Shown here: positions 12,585 to 25,200 of the stretch, piece by piece | How positions within the stretch are numbered: the first letter of the stretch is position 1 | Layout of the letters: each line of letters starts with the position of its first letter | NCBI GenBank assembly: GCA_015657535.1 | Contig: JADHZB010001319.1 | Span: forward strand, 5,725-52,260 | Reading direction: 5' to 3' | Source: Nephromyces sp. MM_2019 | Taxonomy: Eukaryota > Apicomplexa > Aconoidasida > Nephromycida | Length of the DNA: 46,536 nucleotides | Notes under the pieces: model-generated | The model's database searches: none | What the model saw: only the letters and a program-made list of their open reading frames with translations | What the model was told of the DNA's origin: nothing | Made by a program: the position numbers and the translations under genes

Positions 12585-13680
12585 TTTTCTGATGATAAAA
12601 ACAGAGCGAAAGTTGAGCAAAAAACTCATCAAACAGGACAAGAGAACGCCAGCTAAACAGCAGAAGAAACATCGAAAAAACAGCCCAAATGCTGCTTCTT
12701 CATGCCTTAAACAATGGATCAAGAAGATGCATAAAATAAAGAAAAAACCACACACAAACTCAAAACGGTTTCCACGGAGTAATCTCCAAAAAACTCAGTT
12801 TTTTCAACAAATATCTACACACAGCAATAAAGAGCTTCGCTACATATCACCACACTATCAAATCAAATTCACACGCTGCAATTAAAACCTTCAAAATACA
12901 ATGCTCTCAATAAATCTCACAGGCAGGTGATGATCGATGCTTTAAATATCATCACTGCAAACACTTCATCATTCGCTCCTTCCTCTTAAAGCATAAAATC
13001 CGCATTCCTATATCATAGTAGTATAATCATTGGAAGTTGTCATATATTTTCACATGCCAAACAATCCTTTTATTAAGCTCAAAACATCAAAGTCAACTAT
13101 ACATTACACGTACACAACATTCACTCGCTTTTTTTCGTTAATATTCAACCCTGCTGCCCCTCCCTAGTTGCTCCCACCGGGTGGTTAATATTCGCACACA
13201 CAAAAACCTCGTAAAATCGTAGAAAAACTACTAAATTACACGGTGAAGAGGCATCTCTACACACTAAAAACCCATGAAAAAATCGCCTTGAATCATGATT
13301 TATTCGAAAATCTATGGTTTCTATAAATAGAATAAAGAAAGCGATTGAATATAGTATTTATACGTATTTCTATAATCTTATGAAAAGCTTGGAAGAGAAG
13401 GTAGTATATATTTGGTGGTAGATACAAACAATTTTAGGCGGATAACAGCCAGTACAGAGGCAATTCCATAGCCTTAACATATAATGATGACTCCTATATA
13501 GTATAGTCGAATATATATCGAAATTGGGTGAAAAAATTACAATCATCAGAACCACATCATCATATTATCAGGCAAAGAGATGTTGATGCACTTCAGAGAG
13601 TGGAATTTTCTCATATTGAAACCCTGAAGAAGAGAAGCATAAAAAAATCCTCCTTTCTGGCAGATTTGAAGTTTATAAGT

Positions 13681-13850
13681 GGTGAAGAAAATCGAATGAC
13701 GACCGGGTTAACGCAGCTTTTTGGTGAAGAATCTTTGCTTTTAAGGAGCATCAATGAGAGGTATATTTTGTCTTCCTCTAGTCTTTCTGGAGAAGAATCT
13801 CTGCTTTTCATGAGTGTAAATGAGAAGTAGATTTCTCCTTCTTCTGGTTC
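13681..13850. repeat. Diverged 66-bp direct repeat
   Basis: Two imperfect copies, starting at 13723 and 13789, begin GGTGAAGAATCTTTGCTTTT and GGAGAAGAATCTCTGCTTTT; a weaker partial copy starts at 13681. Both strands are open across the region for about 90-100 codons, which looks like a by-product of the repeat rather than a gene. Nothing recognisable is encoded. Confidence 0.6.
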
Positions 13851-14565
13851 TAGATGTGGGCTAAATGCATTAATTTTACCAATCAATGAGCAAAAACTCT
13901 ACACTGAAATTAGAGAAAACACAGTTTTCTCCATGAATTCCACTACAACATATTAAAAAAATATCTTCAGCTTCATCTTTTTCAGCCAGACTCTTCTGCC
14001 AAGCAACCACATTAAGCACAACTCGCCACTCTTTCTTAAAAACACACACACAACCTCTAAAGCTGCCTAAATTGCAACAACTAGTACGACAAAATCAAAC
14101 ACTAGAAGAAGAGAAACTGCGTTTACTCCAAGCAATAAACTTCTGCTTATAAAAATGAGCTAATGATGAATATTGCAGTTGTTTTACGGAATTTCTGCCG
14201 GTACAACATGCAAGTGCAAAGCAGTCAATATCAAAGTAACATATTTCAAATAGAACAAGACTAGTTGAAATGGATTCACTGAAATATCACCTAAAAAAAG
14301 CTCCTTTAAATTTTATAGCATATGCATTATAGTATTAGCATTTAATATTGTTTGAGATTATTTATATTTCAGTACAAGCAGTATCTTCAAGCTTATATAT
14401 CTCGCGTTTAGAAAACGTCCAGCCGCTAGCTGGAAGTGGTACGAAAAAAATAGCATTCTAAATCAAAAACAAGCAAATAACTGGCTTTTTATATGTTAAA
14501 ATGGAAAAGAAAAAGTTTGTCTATTTTCAAGGTAGGCAGAAACTGGAGACTCAAACACTGCATCT

Positions 14566-14856
14566 TCATCTCTTCCTCTTCAAAGTCCTTGAGAATAGAA
14601 AAACATCGCGTGAACACCGTAATATATTCGTCAAAGTGCTAAAATGTATGTGAACACTTTTTTTCTCGTATTCTCCCCACTCTAGCACCAGATTATATAA
14701 AACGTCAAATTTCAAGCAGAAGCAGAGAAAAACCGCGAATAAAAGGGCTGACCTTAAGAATTGGTGGGGTTTTTTAAGGGTACACGAAGCTCTGGAGAGG
14801 AGTAGAGGCCGAATTGCAGAGATACGCAGGAAGAAGGACATGTGAGGAAGCTTCAA
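14566..14856 (-). CDS. Possible small protein with mitochondrial-type leader
   Basis: A 96-codon open frame starting MKLPHMSFFLRISAIRPLLL. Its first 30 or so residues are rich in Arg, Ser and Leu and free of acidic residues, as in a mitochondrial presequence, and a hydrophobic stretch follows. A GTCAGC donor after HQFLR and an AG acceptor near 14640 suggest it may instead be spliced. The segment after that acceptor is open in another frame (HFDEYITVFTRCFSILKDFE) that looks more protein-like, but the phases of donor and acceptor do not match. I recognise no family. It could also be a chance frame. Confidence 0.28.
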   Translation of the reverse strand: MKLPHMSFFLRISAIRPLLLSRASCTLKKPHQFLRSALLFAVFLCFCLKFDVLYNLVLEWGEYEKKSVHIHFSTLTNILRCSRDVFLFSRTLKRKR

Positions 14857-17322
14857 ACTCTAAGCTGAATTTCCAACGACAGGTTTTTTAGCTTCCTAAG
14901 AGAGATTGACAGGAGCGTGTATCTGGTGGCAAACAATGAGGTAATTTGGGGGCCCCTGTGTGTATATTTCGACCCTGTGATATGAGCACACACACAGATC
15001 AGCACACGCGCAGATTAGCACGCACAGATCAGTAAACGCAGATGAGCGCATACACACACACATACAAGCATAGTACTCCGAAGAAGCCTATTCAACTCAA
15101 TTACACACATCCAAACGAATAGAAACCCTCAAAGGTTGCGGCTGCTTGCCACGTGTCTTGAGCCTCCCATTATATCTTTTGCTAGGACTAGCAGCTATCA
15201 AACAAATGAGCCTAGCGAAAAAACAAAACAAATTTCTAATGCATCGCAGCCATAAAGTAGCCAGCCAGTTGGAGAATAACTAATGACCGCGTAACACGCT
15301 GCTTTTTAGGAGAAACTCATCCTTCCAAAGTAGATATCAGATATTATCAGAAGCCCAGAAAATCAAAACGCCTGCTAGTCATAGGGAAACACAGTAGTTG
15401 GACAGAACTTTTACGTTTCAGTTTCAGAAGCGAGCAGCTTAATCGTAGCTTTGGGCATGTCAGTTATTCAGAGATATTCAGCATTCATAGAGACACGACC
15501 TCAACCATACCCTGCGTGAAAAAGACTATAACACCTAGTTTGACATTAGTTAGAAGATATCTTGGCTTGATGGCTGACGCTTGAATTTGCTCCTATCCTC
15601 ACAGCAATTCCTCAGGCTTCGAGGAACCCGCTAACAATTTTCGTGCAGATTCTTGCTAGAACTCGAGATGTATTCCACGGAGAAATAATTTTAACTTATA
15701 AAAATATCTGTTACGCGCACGCATTGAAGTACCTCAACTCATAGAGTCATCCTACACATATATTTAAAAGTGAGTAGGAGGTATGCTTCTTTGCTCAAGC
15801 GTAAAGAACGCAAAAATATACGCAAATACTAGCTTCTATGGGTTCAGCAGCTCAAGCTCACTAGACTCACCCAGGCGTTGAGTTAAATGGTGACCTTGGC
15901 TAACACTCGCTTGCTCTGATACGGAACTTCTCCACGGGGCAGCTTATCTCGGCGATTGGTAATAATTTCTGCCTTGAACACACATTTTTGTGTGTGTAGA
16001 TGTCTGTGCTTATATGGACAGATTTGTCTGTGTGCAGGCTCCTGTGTGCATGTATGTATATGCCTGTGTTTGTGCGTGTGTAGGCTTCTGTGTGGGACCT
16101 TTGAGGATTACGTGTAGTAAAACCACCACGCTTCAATGAGTAACTTGCAGTCTATACGGATCCGGTATCGCACACACTCATTCTACTCGATAGAATATAA
16201 GGAGTCATCCTGCAGCATCCCGTTGCAAATTATAGCAAAGAGCAGAACAATGCGGCCACGTTCCCAAGAAATTTGGACTTACTCTCTGAACTTTACATGC
16301 TTTTCTATTGGGTTACTCGAGAGAGGGCTACCATGGTACGAGAGATGTACAGTGTGCTATGCTTGTAAAAATCTCTGTGGCCCCAATAGGTGCAAATCTT
16401 ATCCCCAGTGTTATCGCAATTGGGAGCATTGCATCCTCCATGCTTGATATAGCAGTAGTTTCATTTCATATGTGTCCCAGATAATGTAGAATCTCTACCA
16501 AAAACACCAAGCTCAGTTCCAGGAAAATTTTCCGTGTAAAGAAAATCACATTGATAGCTCCACAAAGATATCTCAGAGGTATTGATGAACCGTCTAAACC
16601 TTATAAAATGACTGTAACAGCGATCGCGACACGGGGATTACACGCGCATCATGCATGGTGTATTTTACCAGAAAAGCACTTTCACCTTCCAAAAAGTTCG
16701 CTTTTTCGCTATAGGAAGCTGGAAGCTAAAGTAAATGTGGCCTCCGTGTGGGTAATATGACATAACTCAAAAATAAGCTTTTGGGATATCGATTCGCCTG
16801 ATGGTTTTACATGCGTTCGTTTGTACATGTGGTGGCGAATTTAAGCAAATGGTAGCCAAAAGCATTTCATGAAACAGCTTATTAGTAGTCATTAAATAAA
16901 ACCACCGAAGCTATCAGCTATATGCATTTGAAATGTGATTTAGTAAGTATTATTGCACTCTTTAGTTACAAGGATTAGCACTCTTGCATCGAGCTGCTAT
17001 CCGGAACATCACAAGGTACCAGTGACTGGCAATGGAGCTTCCAATGCTACTAAAAATTTATTCGCTATAAAAAATTTACCGTATTCGTAGGTTTTTGTGT
17101 GTAGCTCGTGCTAGATTTTTGTGTTGTCATAATTGCAATGCTCTGCAATATTTATGATAACTGGGTTCCATAAATATAACTATGTTTCGCAGTGGAACTC
17201 AACCGAACGGCGAAAAACGCCTTGATACTCAAATGTGTTGAAAATTGAGCGATAGCACAGGAAGTATCGATAAACGTTGTTTTGAGCCCTTTTTTATTCT
17301 CTAAAACCCATTTTAGCACACC

Positions 17323-19331
17323 CTAGATATAGTCTCGCTTATAGGGATTGGCTACGGGAAAACTGAGTCCATCTCCTACAGGACCAGATACAGGAAGGAG
17401 CCACAAAAAAGGATTAAAACCCTGAATTATTATAAATGATGGTGCTGACTACTTCATATGGAGTTGCATATATTCTACCATTACAGAAGTGACATTCTTC
17501 CACAATCCAACGTCATAGCTAACGGCGTTACTTTTTCTCTTTTCAGAAAAGCGAACTGCAGGTGAATTTTATTTTGCATTATCCAAAGGCTAATTCTCAT
17601 TAACCTTTTCACAAAACTCCAAGGTACTCTTATTGTTAGCTATAAGCCTAGAAGCGTGCCTTTGTAAAACAGTCAAAACATGTTTTTTTTTAAATGCTGC
17701 GTACCACATATGAAAGCTCAAAAGTCCTGCTGATATGCTGTTGTTCAGTTAAAGAGGCACATACGATGCACTGCTATGTGGCGAACATTTTTTCGAATTT
17801 ATAATAGTATTTCTCACCAAAATATAAACAAGGACAGCATAGAGTTTAAAAAGTTGTAGAACATCTCATTGAACTGTAGACCCTTAGATAGCTTCTTTTG
17901 ATCGCTTGAAGCTGAAGTTCCATTAAAATAACTAACCGTAACATTAATAGCCTCGAACATAGGTTCTAGAGTAGCAATAGTAGTGCATGCTATATATAGG
18001 CATCCCAGCGATGAGTAAAACAAGGAGAGGAAAAAATATTTGTAGTTGTAAAACCTGCGAAAAAGACTGGCGCATAGTTAACTTTGAAAGCAAAGGTGGA
18101 ATACAGCCAGCTTACCCAACGCAATTAGCCACCTTGGAGGTTTAAAGTAACGCCAATGTCTTTCAGCAGTTCACATGTGCAGCTGCATTACTTGTGAGAC
18201 TTACCCAAGGGCAGTAATGGTCCATTTTCAATACATTCCGGTTTAGTTGACGGCAAAGATGTGCCCTATCGGGCTTATACACGCGCTCCACTTTACAATA
18301 TCTGTATGAGCCTAGTAAAAAATAGGGCTGAGCTATTTCTGTTCCGCTGTATTATCGGATGCAACGACATTATTTGCTACAACATTAGGGGACTTTTTTT
18401 TCTCCCTTTTCCTATTTCAAAAAAAAGTTGTAGCGTGTAATATACACGGTTGAAAGCCTTTATTTTACCGTCTTCTTTCCTCTCTAACAAGTCCACATCA
18501 GTAGGGAGCTCTTTCCATGCCGCTGCAGCAAGGAATAGCTCGTAGCCACTCTTTGAATGCTATCACAGGACCTTAACCTACTTGGCACTCGACCGGGGTC
18601 CGTGGCATGCGTTTGATAGAGGCTCCAAAGGATCATGAAAGAAATGGCGCTAACTGTTTAAGAAGGGAGTAAAAAGATTATTTGTCAAAAATTGGGGAAG
18701 CCTAATTACTCTCGAGGTTTTTACCCATAATCGCATGTTGAGCACCAACGACTACGGCATCAGGGTCCCGAAACTTTGGATTTATGTCAACTTGCAGCAA
18801 CTCGAAACAGTGGAACTAAGATGCCAATGTAATAAAGGTGGCTCAATTATAAAGATGTGTTGAACGCGATTAGATTCTTTTATGCTTTCTAGTTGTGCAT
18901 GCGGCATGATAGGGTAGGCTCAGTATGATCCTACACGCTCCAATAGGTATTTCATGGGCTTGTCTTACTTTCTAATGATTCATTATAATAACTCATGCTA
19001 TTCATTTGGTGAGCAGATAAGAGTTCCGGGATGAATGACACAACCGTAGACACTATCTTTAGCTCACTATCATAGGTAAGCAAAACTAGCAAAGACCTAT
19101 TCGTCTCCCTTACTACCAAAGACAAGAGGTGCTTGTTCACGTACCTCCAGATATATAGTATATAGTGTGATTAGTATGCTGCAAACGAACTGAAGTAAAG
19201 AACATGCATGAGTGACCACCACCAGCGGGCGCTAGTTTGGAGGCTGCTTCTTCTGTGAGGAATCCACTTACAACTACAGGGAGCAACCTCGCCAAACTTG
19301 GTGTAGGCTTGACAGGCACATCTTCATCCAT
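17323..19331 (-). CDS. DHHC-family protein S-acyltransferase (DHYC variant), 11 exons
   Basis: Four-pass membrane enzyme predicted to palmitoylate cysteines of proteins at endomembranes. Exons in order: 19331-19272, 19189-19145, 18815-18725, 18653-18582, 18522-18469, 18311-18205, 18132-18116, 18054-17818, 17737-17605, 17538-17479, 17421-17323; 975 nt, 324 aa, all phases consistent. TM1 is LPVVFVCSILITLYTIYLE, TM2 SAISFMILWSLY followed by the family DPGRVP motif. The cysteine-rich domain ends in MDHYCPW (138-143), then VANCVG and NYKYFF before TM3. TM4 and a TTxE-like STLEFCEK follow, then the conserved C-terminal YDVGLWKN and FNPFLWLLP. The catalytic motif is DHYC, as in yeast Akr1. Several zinc ligands are replaced: the second Cys of CxxC is Glu, HHC is HLC, and two further Cys are Leu and Asn. 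One exon is only 17 nt. Introns are mostly 57-82 bp. An upstream exon is not excluded. Confidence 0.93.
18116..18132 (-). other. 17-nt microexon of the DHHC gene
   Basis: GTGGCTAATTGCGTTGG is bounded by AG and GTAAGC and carries only VANCVG, the conserved segment right after DHYCPW. Its phase (0 in, 2 out) fits both neighbours. Without it the invariant NC of the DHHC domain would be missing, which is strong support despite its length. Confidence 0.88.
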
Positions 19332-20599
19332 GTGTTTCACTTTTTCTGAAAAGCTTGCGGCTCAATATTAGCATATAGTGCATTCACCGGCGGCTACCGG
19401 GTGATATTCGCTAATTGTATACTGCCCTTCAAAGCTGTAGCTCATAACCACGCTCGTACGACTCGCGGAAGAGAGCTATTGCATCCGTTTACTTCGTGAT
19501 GAATCCTCTAAATATGTACAAATACGCGCTCCCTATCTGAAATAAAGGTTATCTATCAGTAAAGGTAACATTTAAAATATTCAAATGATTTAAATGGGTT
19601 GCCACAGCCAGGCTATTGGTAAACAGCCGAAAACGGCAAGCTCCTGGACATCTAGGTGTATGTACTCCACTTGGCCACTGGCCAGTAAACGACAAAGTAA
19701 CTGTATTAATAACAGTTCACTGTATATCCACGTAAATGCGCCCACTGCTGTTGATAAAAGTTCCTCTTAAATGTAAGTATAACAATGTAATGGAAAGGCA
19801 AATTTAAAGCTCTAACAGTATCGCTAGGTTTGTTGGTGATATTGCAGTAAGCAAGATGATTATCAATACAAGCTACTGAAATTTATCACATAGCGGAGCT
19901 ACGCTGCGGTGTCGCTACATCACTACATTCAACGTGAAACCGTAGTATTAATGAAGTTAACCAGAATTATATTGGTAGAAACTGGAGAGATAAAGTCAAT
20001 AGAATGAAATCTCACGACTTGAAAGGTGGGCCAAAATAAATGTATTCCAACCATTTCATCGTAAGGAAAAGGCCGCTTATGCATAGCATAGACCGTGCAA
20101 TTATTCAAGGTAATGCATAAACGAGCATTACTTCTTTAAATATGACGCTTTAAAGTTTATCGTCTAAAGGCTGCCTGAATACAAGGAAATAAGAACATCT
20201 GCCCAAATGAGCTGGGTTGCGTAATCCCAATAAAGCATGCCCAATCAAAAAGATAAAGTAGAGCATATTGGGCGCCTGAAAAGTGTTAAACCCTTTCTAA
20301 CCCCTTAAAGATCGCAGCACCAAAATAAATCAGCAAATAATTTTTGGACAAATATATATATTTCAGTAAAGCTCGTTACTTCTATAGGCGCAAGAAACCC
20401 AAGCACTAAAAAAGAGATTTCATTGTATGAAATTTACGCAACTAAACTCTGTAGTTATTGAATCTTGTTTACACTTGGAGCATGATACCGATGCCTGAAT
20501 AGAACAATTTGCCATCGCTTAAGGAGCTAAACAGAATTTTATTCGTTAATTCTGAATTTTAAGAAAACCATTTTAATATCACGGTTTAACCCTAATCTA
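19332..20599. other. Intergenic, DHHC gene to RPB9
   Basis: About 1.27 kb between the start of the DHHC gene and the stop of RPB9, both on the minus strand. I see no open frame or conserved motif worth calling. It should contain the DHHC promoter and the RPB9 3' end; no clear TATA-like or polyadenylation element stands out. Confidence 0.6.
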
Positions 20600-22240
20600 T
20601 CATTCGCCAAAGAGGGCGCTATCATCAATGTATTCTTCCTTCTCAGTGTCCAACAAGAGTCCACCAGCTTCTCCGTCGTCAAAATTAATTTCACCTCCAA
20701 TAGGACTTAGCTCTATCTTTCCTGCGATAATTAGCCCTTGAATAATTTTATAAATAGAGTGAACTATGGAGTAAATAGGCATTGAAAACTTCACACGCAA
20801 GCACATCACAGCAGAAAGAATTTTTTACTTAAAAGGGCTACAACTTAAATGAGAACTACTCATACAAAGACTCGTGAAAAAACATGCTTTCACCGAATAA
20901 TTTTACAGCAACTCAATGGAGCCCAATCTAAATTTTCACCAAATGAAACGTTTCCACAGAGAAATAAACCTCCTGGACTACACTTTGAAAAAAGAAGCAA
21001 AAGAAGTACCTTCACCTATAGTTTGCCCGTACTCCATAAAATTAGTGAGCATCGCATGCGACTCCAGAAGTCCTTCCTTTAACGTGGATTTTTTTCCACT
21101 ATGGTCTTCAATTCCTTCCTTAACGACATCCCCGCACGCCTCATTGCAGCATACGAAGCCCAATTTCATAGCGCCATCACTTAGTCTCTCCGGTATTTGA
21201 AAAAAGACAAACACATTTCCATGGCACTTGACGCAAATACGCTCAGAAGTACGTCCCAAAGTGGGGTCCTTAGCCAAGTCCTTAGATACTAAAATATCCT
21301 CTCTGGAAAAAAAGCATCGTTAAAGTGAAAAACATAGAGGCAAACACACTAAAGTATTAGGGTGGTATTCTTGAAGTAAAGCAGCTTCCCATGTAAAATT
21401 AAAATTTAGCGGAATAACAAAACTAGAAAACATGAATTTTGCGGATTACTACATAAAAAACTCAAAGGTTACAATAAGTAGGATAAAGAATAATTACAAC
21501 AGGCAAAAGACAAAAGTGAGCATGAGACACGAAGTACCATATGAAAACTAAGAATCACATAGCGCATAATGCCAATGAAAATTACACATAAATATTTACA
21601 CGAGATATAGCTTACTTGGAGCTAAAGTTAAAGTTTAAACGATCAACACAATTTTTCCCTGGATTAATCAACGGGTCCGTAGCTTCGCTGTACCCACATT
21701 GACGGCAAACAAAGAATAGGCTTCTTTTCTCTGTATCTTCTCTAGGTACCATTAAGTTCCCACTGAAAATACGAAAAATATACAGGAAAAAATTAAGCAG
21801 GTCCAAGAGTATTCTTCACATTGATGGATACACATTCAGCGGTTTAGTAAGCGCACTGCTATATTACTTTTGGACAGGTACCACATGAAAGATTTTCAGT
21901 GCAACCTTAGAAGGCAGCAGTGACTATCTAGCGCCATAAACACCTCAAGCTTCATACCGCTTACATTCACCGCTCATAGCAACCTCTAACAATTATCACC
22001 GTCACAGTGATGATCACATAAGAGATTGCAGGTGAAAATAAACCACAGAATATTGAGGTCCTAAACAAGGTACAAAACAAAAATCTATCGTAGTTCAGCT
22101 GTACAAAGCTGAGCAAACTTTTACCGTACTAAAAAGAGCATAATTGGTACAGAAAACTAACAAATTCTACTATGAGCAGTAAGGCCTTTCAAATAGGTAT
22201 TGACCCACCATTTGCTACAAAAGCTCATATCACTGCTCAT
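20600..22240 (-). CDS. RPB9: RNA polymerase II subunit RPB9, 4 exons, with C-terminal tail
   Basis: Small two-zinc-ribbon subunit of RNA polymerase II involved in start-site selection, elongation and fidelity. Exons: 22240-22209, 21762-21616, 21302-21016, 20721-20600; 588 nt, 195 aa. The first exon encodes MSSDMSFCSKC, its last Cys codon split by the intron, and joins GNLMVPRED. The second zinc pair is VCRQC. The linker DPTLGRT is the RPB9 signature that separates it from the RPA12 and RPC11 paralogues. The C-terminal TFIIS-like ribbon has CVKC, then FFQIPERLSDGAMKL, and closes with CNEAC. RPB9 is usually about 110-130 aa; here about 80 residues follow the second ribbon, ending in a highly acidic stretch (GEINFDDGEAGG...EEYIDDSALFGE). 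The last junction is less certain: without splicing, exon 3 would stop 13 codons later at about 20978. Confidence 0.93.
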
Positions 22241-25200
22241 GCTGCTGAACGAGTTTTCCTTCGTTGATATCCTCTAAACGTGAAGTTATGGTAAAACTTC
22301 CAAGAAGCTGATGATAGCAGCTGACCTTGTTGCTGTCTTCCGTGCAAAACGCAGCAGATACAGCTCACAAAGTTGAAACATCGAAATAGGAGCTATTTTC
22401 TGGCTTGTAGAGCCACTTCACTGTAGCTGTTACTCAGATACTGAAGAAATAGCCTACACTGCGGATTGATAGTACGGACAATCTTCATCAGCTTTCTTCA
22501 CGAATGCATCTTCAAGAAGGGTAACCATGGTAAATTCACGATACATTCGCACAAAACCCATTTATGTTGAAAGAGAGAATCTAACTAACTTCACATGAAT
22601 GTTTTGAAATCATTCCAGACACGTAGCAAGCCACTAGAGGTTTGTAGGATAATATATGCAGGACCCTTTGATAATCTCGTTACAGATATTCATCTAAGCG
22701 AAAATATGCAAGCAAAAGTATTCTTAATAGATTCCAATGCGGTTGAATCGAAGACCAAAAAGCAAAGCTAGCTTAACAGAGTTCACCAAGTAATTCGTCC
22801 TCCGGACTGAGAAGGTGAGTACCTGGTTATTCAGGAATAAAAATCAACATAAACGAGTTATACTTTGATTGTAAGTACTACGATAGAAGCAAAACCTTTT
22901 CGACGGTATCACCGTTGGGTACTATGAACTAAATTTAGTGAATAGCAGGGCCTCAACGCGTCGTACACTTGCGGGTATAAAGATTCACATAATAGTATGG
23001 TGCTTTCCGCCTGAACTAACATGATAGTATTGGTCTATGGCAACGCAAGTCATAACTTGAAGGCGATTCTTGATAATTAACACGCTAGACTTTCTGGGGA
23101 ATTTTTCGTACCCAGATGAACAATGAGTAACCTCAGCTGAGCCTTTGCTTTCAAGTATGCACTAGGGCATATCCGCGCTGCGTTTTGAGCGGTTCACTCG
23201 AGCAAGCCATTTTAAGCTGTCGAAACAGTCAAGACTGAAGCGCATACCTGCCTGGAAAATCAAATCGACCGCACATGAGACCAGTTATATATGTATTTAT
23301 CTGGTCTCATAATATGTTCACTGCCTATTTGATATGACCGTGTAATCCTACGAAGATAGTTCGCGTAGTTACGAATACATCATGCTCATAGTAACCGCTA
23401 ATATTTTTACTAGGATGTTAATTATTACAGGACCGGAAGTTAGCAGGTGGCACTGTAGAAAGGATAAAATTACGTATGCCAGCCCTTGAAAGTGAAGCAT
23501 CTAGTCTTTGGTACCTGAATGGTTTTCAATAGGGTAATAGAGGGGAGAAGGTAATACGCAAAGATTTGTGTGTATTCCTGATTCCGAACTTCTTTTTGTG
23601 TGACCAACCTTGCCACAGGCAAATAAGTGTTAGGCGAATGCTTGTAAACTTCACAATGTGCTACTTTCATAACAGTGATTTTGGAAGCAGGTTCAAGTTA
23701 CCATGGCTAACACGTAACTGCAAAAATTACAGCGCTTGCTTGAACTGCAGTTAATTTGCGAGTAAGTTTTTTTGATGCTACCTTCATCTTATAAATTGGT
23801 AGCAAACCTATTAGCACAGCTTTTCGAATTTATAGCCAAAGAAAAGCTCCCTTCCGTCAACTGGAACTATTCTAGCCACATCGATGTAGACCTGAGTTTC
23901 AGCGTCACTCAGAACAACCTACTACACTATGTACACAAAATTATGGATCATAAAAATTATTGGCAGATAGTCCACCTTATCTGTTGGTGTTTACAAGCAA
24001 CCATTGAATCCTAAAAACGCAATGACTCACGATCGTTGAACGTGCTGCAAAAATAATTTACATCATAGGTGACTTCAACTTTCGGTGGGACCATGCCTAC
24101 CATATCCAAACTGCGTGAAGTACCAATTCTAAAATGACATCGATATTACGAGTAAAGCTCGTACTTGTGCTAAAAGTTATGCGTGGCCGTAAGTAATAAC
24201 TCCGCTCAACACAACTAGTTGAAATTTTCAAGTATGCTAAATATGCTATTGAGGTTGGTTCAGTTGTTCGTTGAAGGCATACTTTAAGATGCTTTGGTGC
24301 AGGCTAAAAGCATTCCACCAGTATAGCCGCGTAGGTGCGCATAAACATTTTATTACAAAAATTAAAAATAAGGTAGCTGGCTGCATACCTTTGGCACGGT
24401 TTTTTTTGGGAATTAAGTTGACACAATTAAATAACAAAGAATACGGTATGACTACCCACTCTGAAATTTATCAAAAATATGATTTCCCAGTCTCCTGAAT
24501 CTTCGTTGAATGTGGGTCATCATATATTGTTTTTGAAACATTGCATTTAGCCCCTGAAGTTCAATTAAAAAAAGCCCTTGTTTCAGCCAAGTTTTTCAAC
24601 ACCAATTAACCAGCCTAATTCAAATGCTCATTTCCTGATTGACGATTATGCTTCAGCAGAGAAAGTGCTCTATAAAATTTGCATATCGAAGCCTCGTATT
24701 AAAGAACCACAAAAAATGTGCTATTCGCGAAGCTGTACGACAATCATTGTTCTAGGTAGTGCCATCTCCTGGTCCTCACAGATTTTTAAACGTTCTGTGG
24801 TGGATTCAAACAGTTTGAAGTATCTCAAGCAATGTTTCTAAGCTCTAGGATCAAAGATACGATGTTTTTTGAGGCACCTCAGTATATCTTCGCTAATCTT
24901 TTTTTTAGACTGCAAAGATGCTATTTCAGATTCGTATCAGGAACAGCAAAAGTTGTCTTATTAAGCTTGTCAAACTGTTCGCCACTTGTTCGTTACATCT
25001 CGAAACTTCATTGCAATGAACACAAATTAAAATAAAAAAATTATTGTATAAAAAATCTATTCATTCATTTTTTCATAGCAGAGCTAATGCTACAGATGAA
25101 TTTTCTTTGGAAATTGCAAATCGATGTGCCGGACTTTTTTAGATAATATATTTCTTTTTAGAGACATAATTATTCCCAAATGATAATAATTTTGTCTTGC

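Larger units (their letters stand above)
12585..17322. other. Gene-poor interval between purH and the DHHC gene
   Basis: No complete gene is resolved in this 4.7 kb. GT/CA repeats fade out after about 15.1 kb, with a last small cluster at 15.98-16.1 kb. Weak signals: open segments on the minus strand at 14856-14566 (listed separately); a minus-strand cysteine cluster near 16480-16330; and two + strand open frames at 16136-16447 and 16551-16760 overlapping it. No tRNA-like or other RNA gene was recognised by eye. Some of this is probably the 5' region of purH and the 3' region of the DHHC gene. Confidence 0.5.

Noticed and set aside
19137..19340. Reading the first DHHC exon straight through as a 67-codon protein
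   Set aside because: Splicing at GTAAGT (19271) to 19189 gives a proper first membrane helix and consistent phase to all later DHHC exons.
21985..22015. A second DHHC motif (GATCATCACTGT on the minus strand)
   Set aside because: It is followed by GDN, not PW, and then by a stop; no CRD or membrane segments surround it. It lies in the first RPB9 intron.
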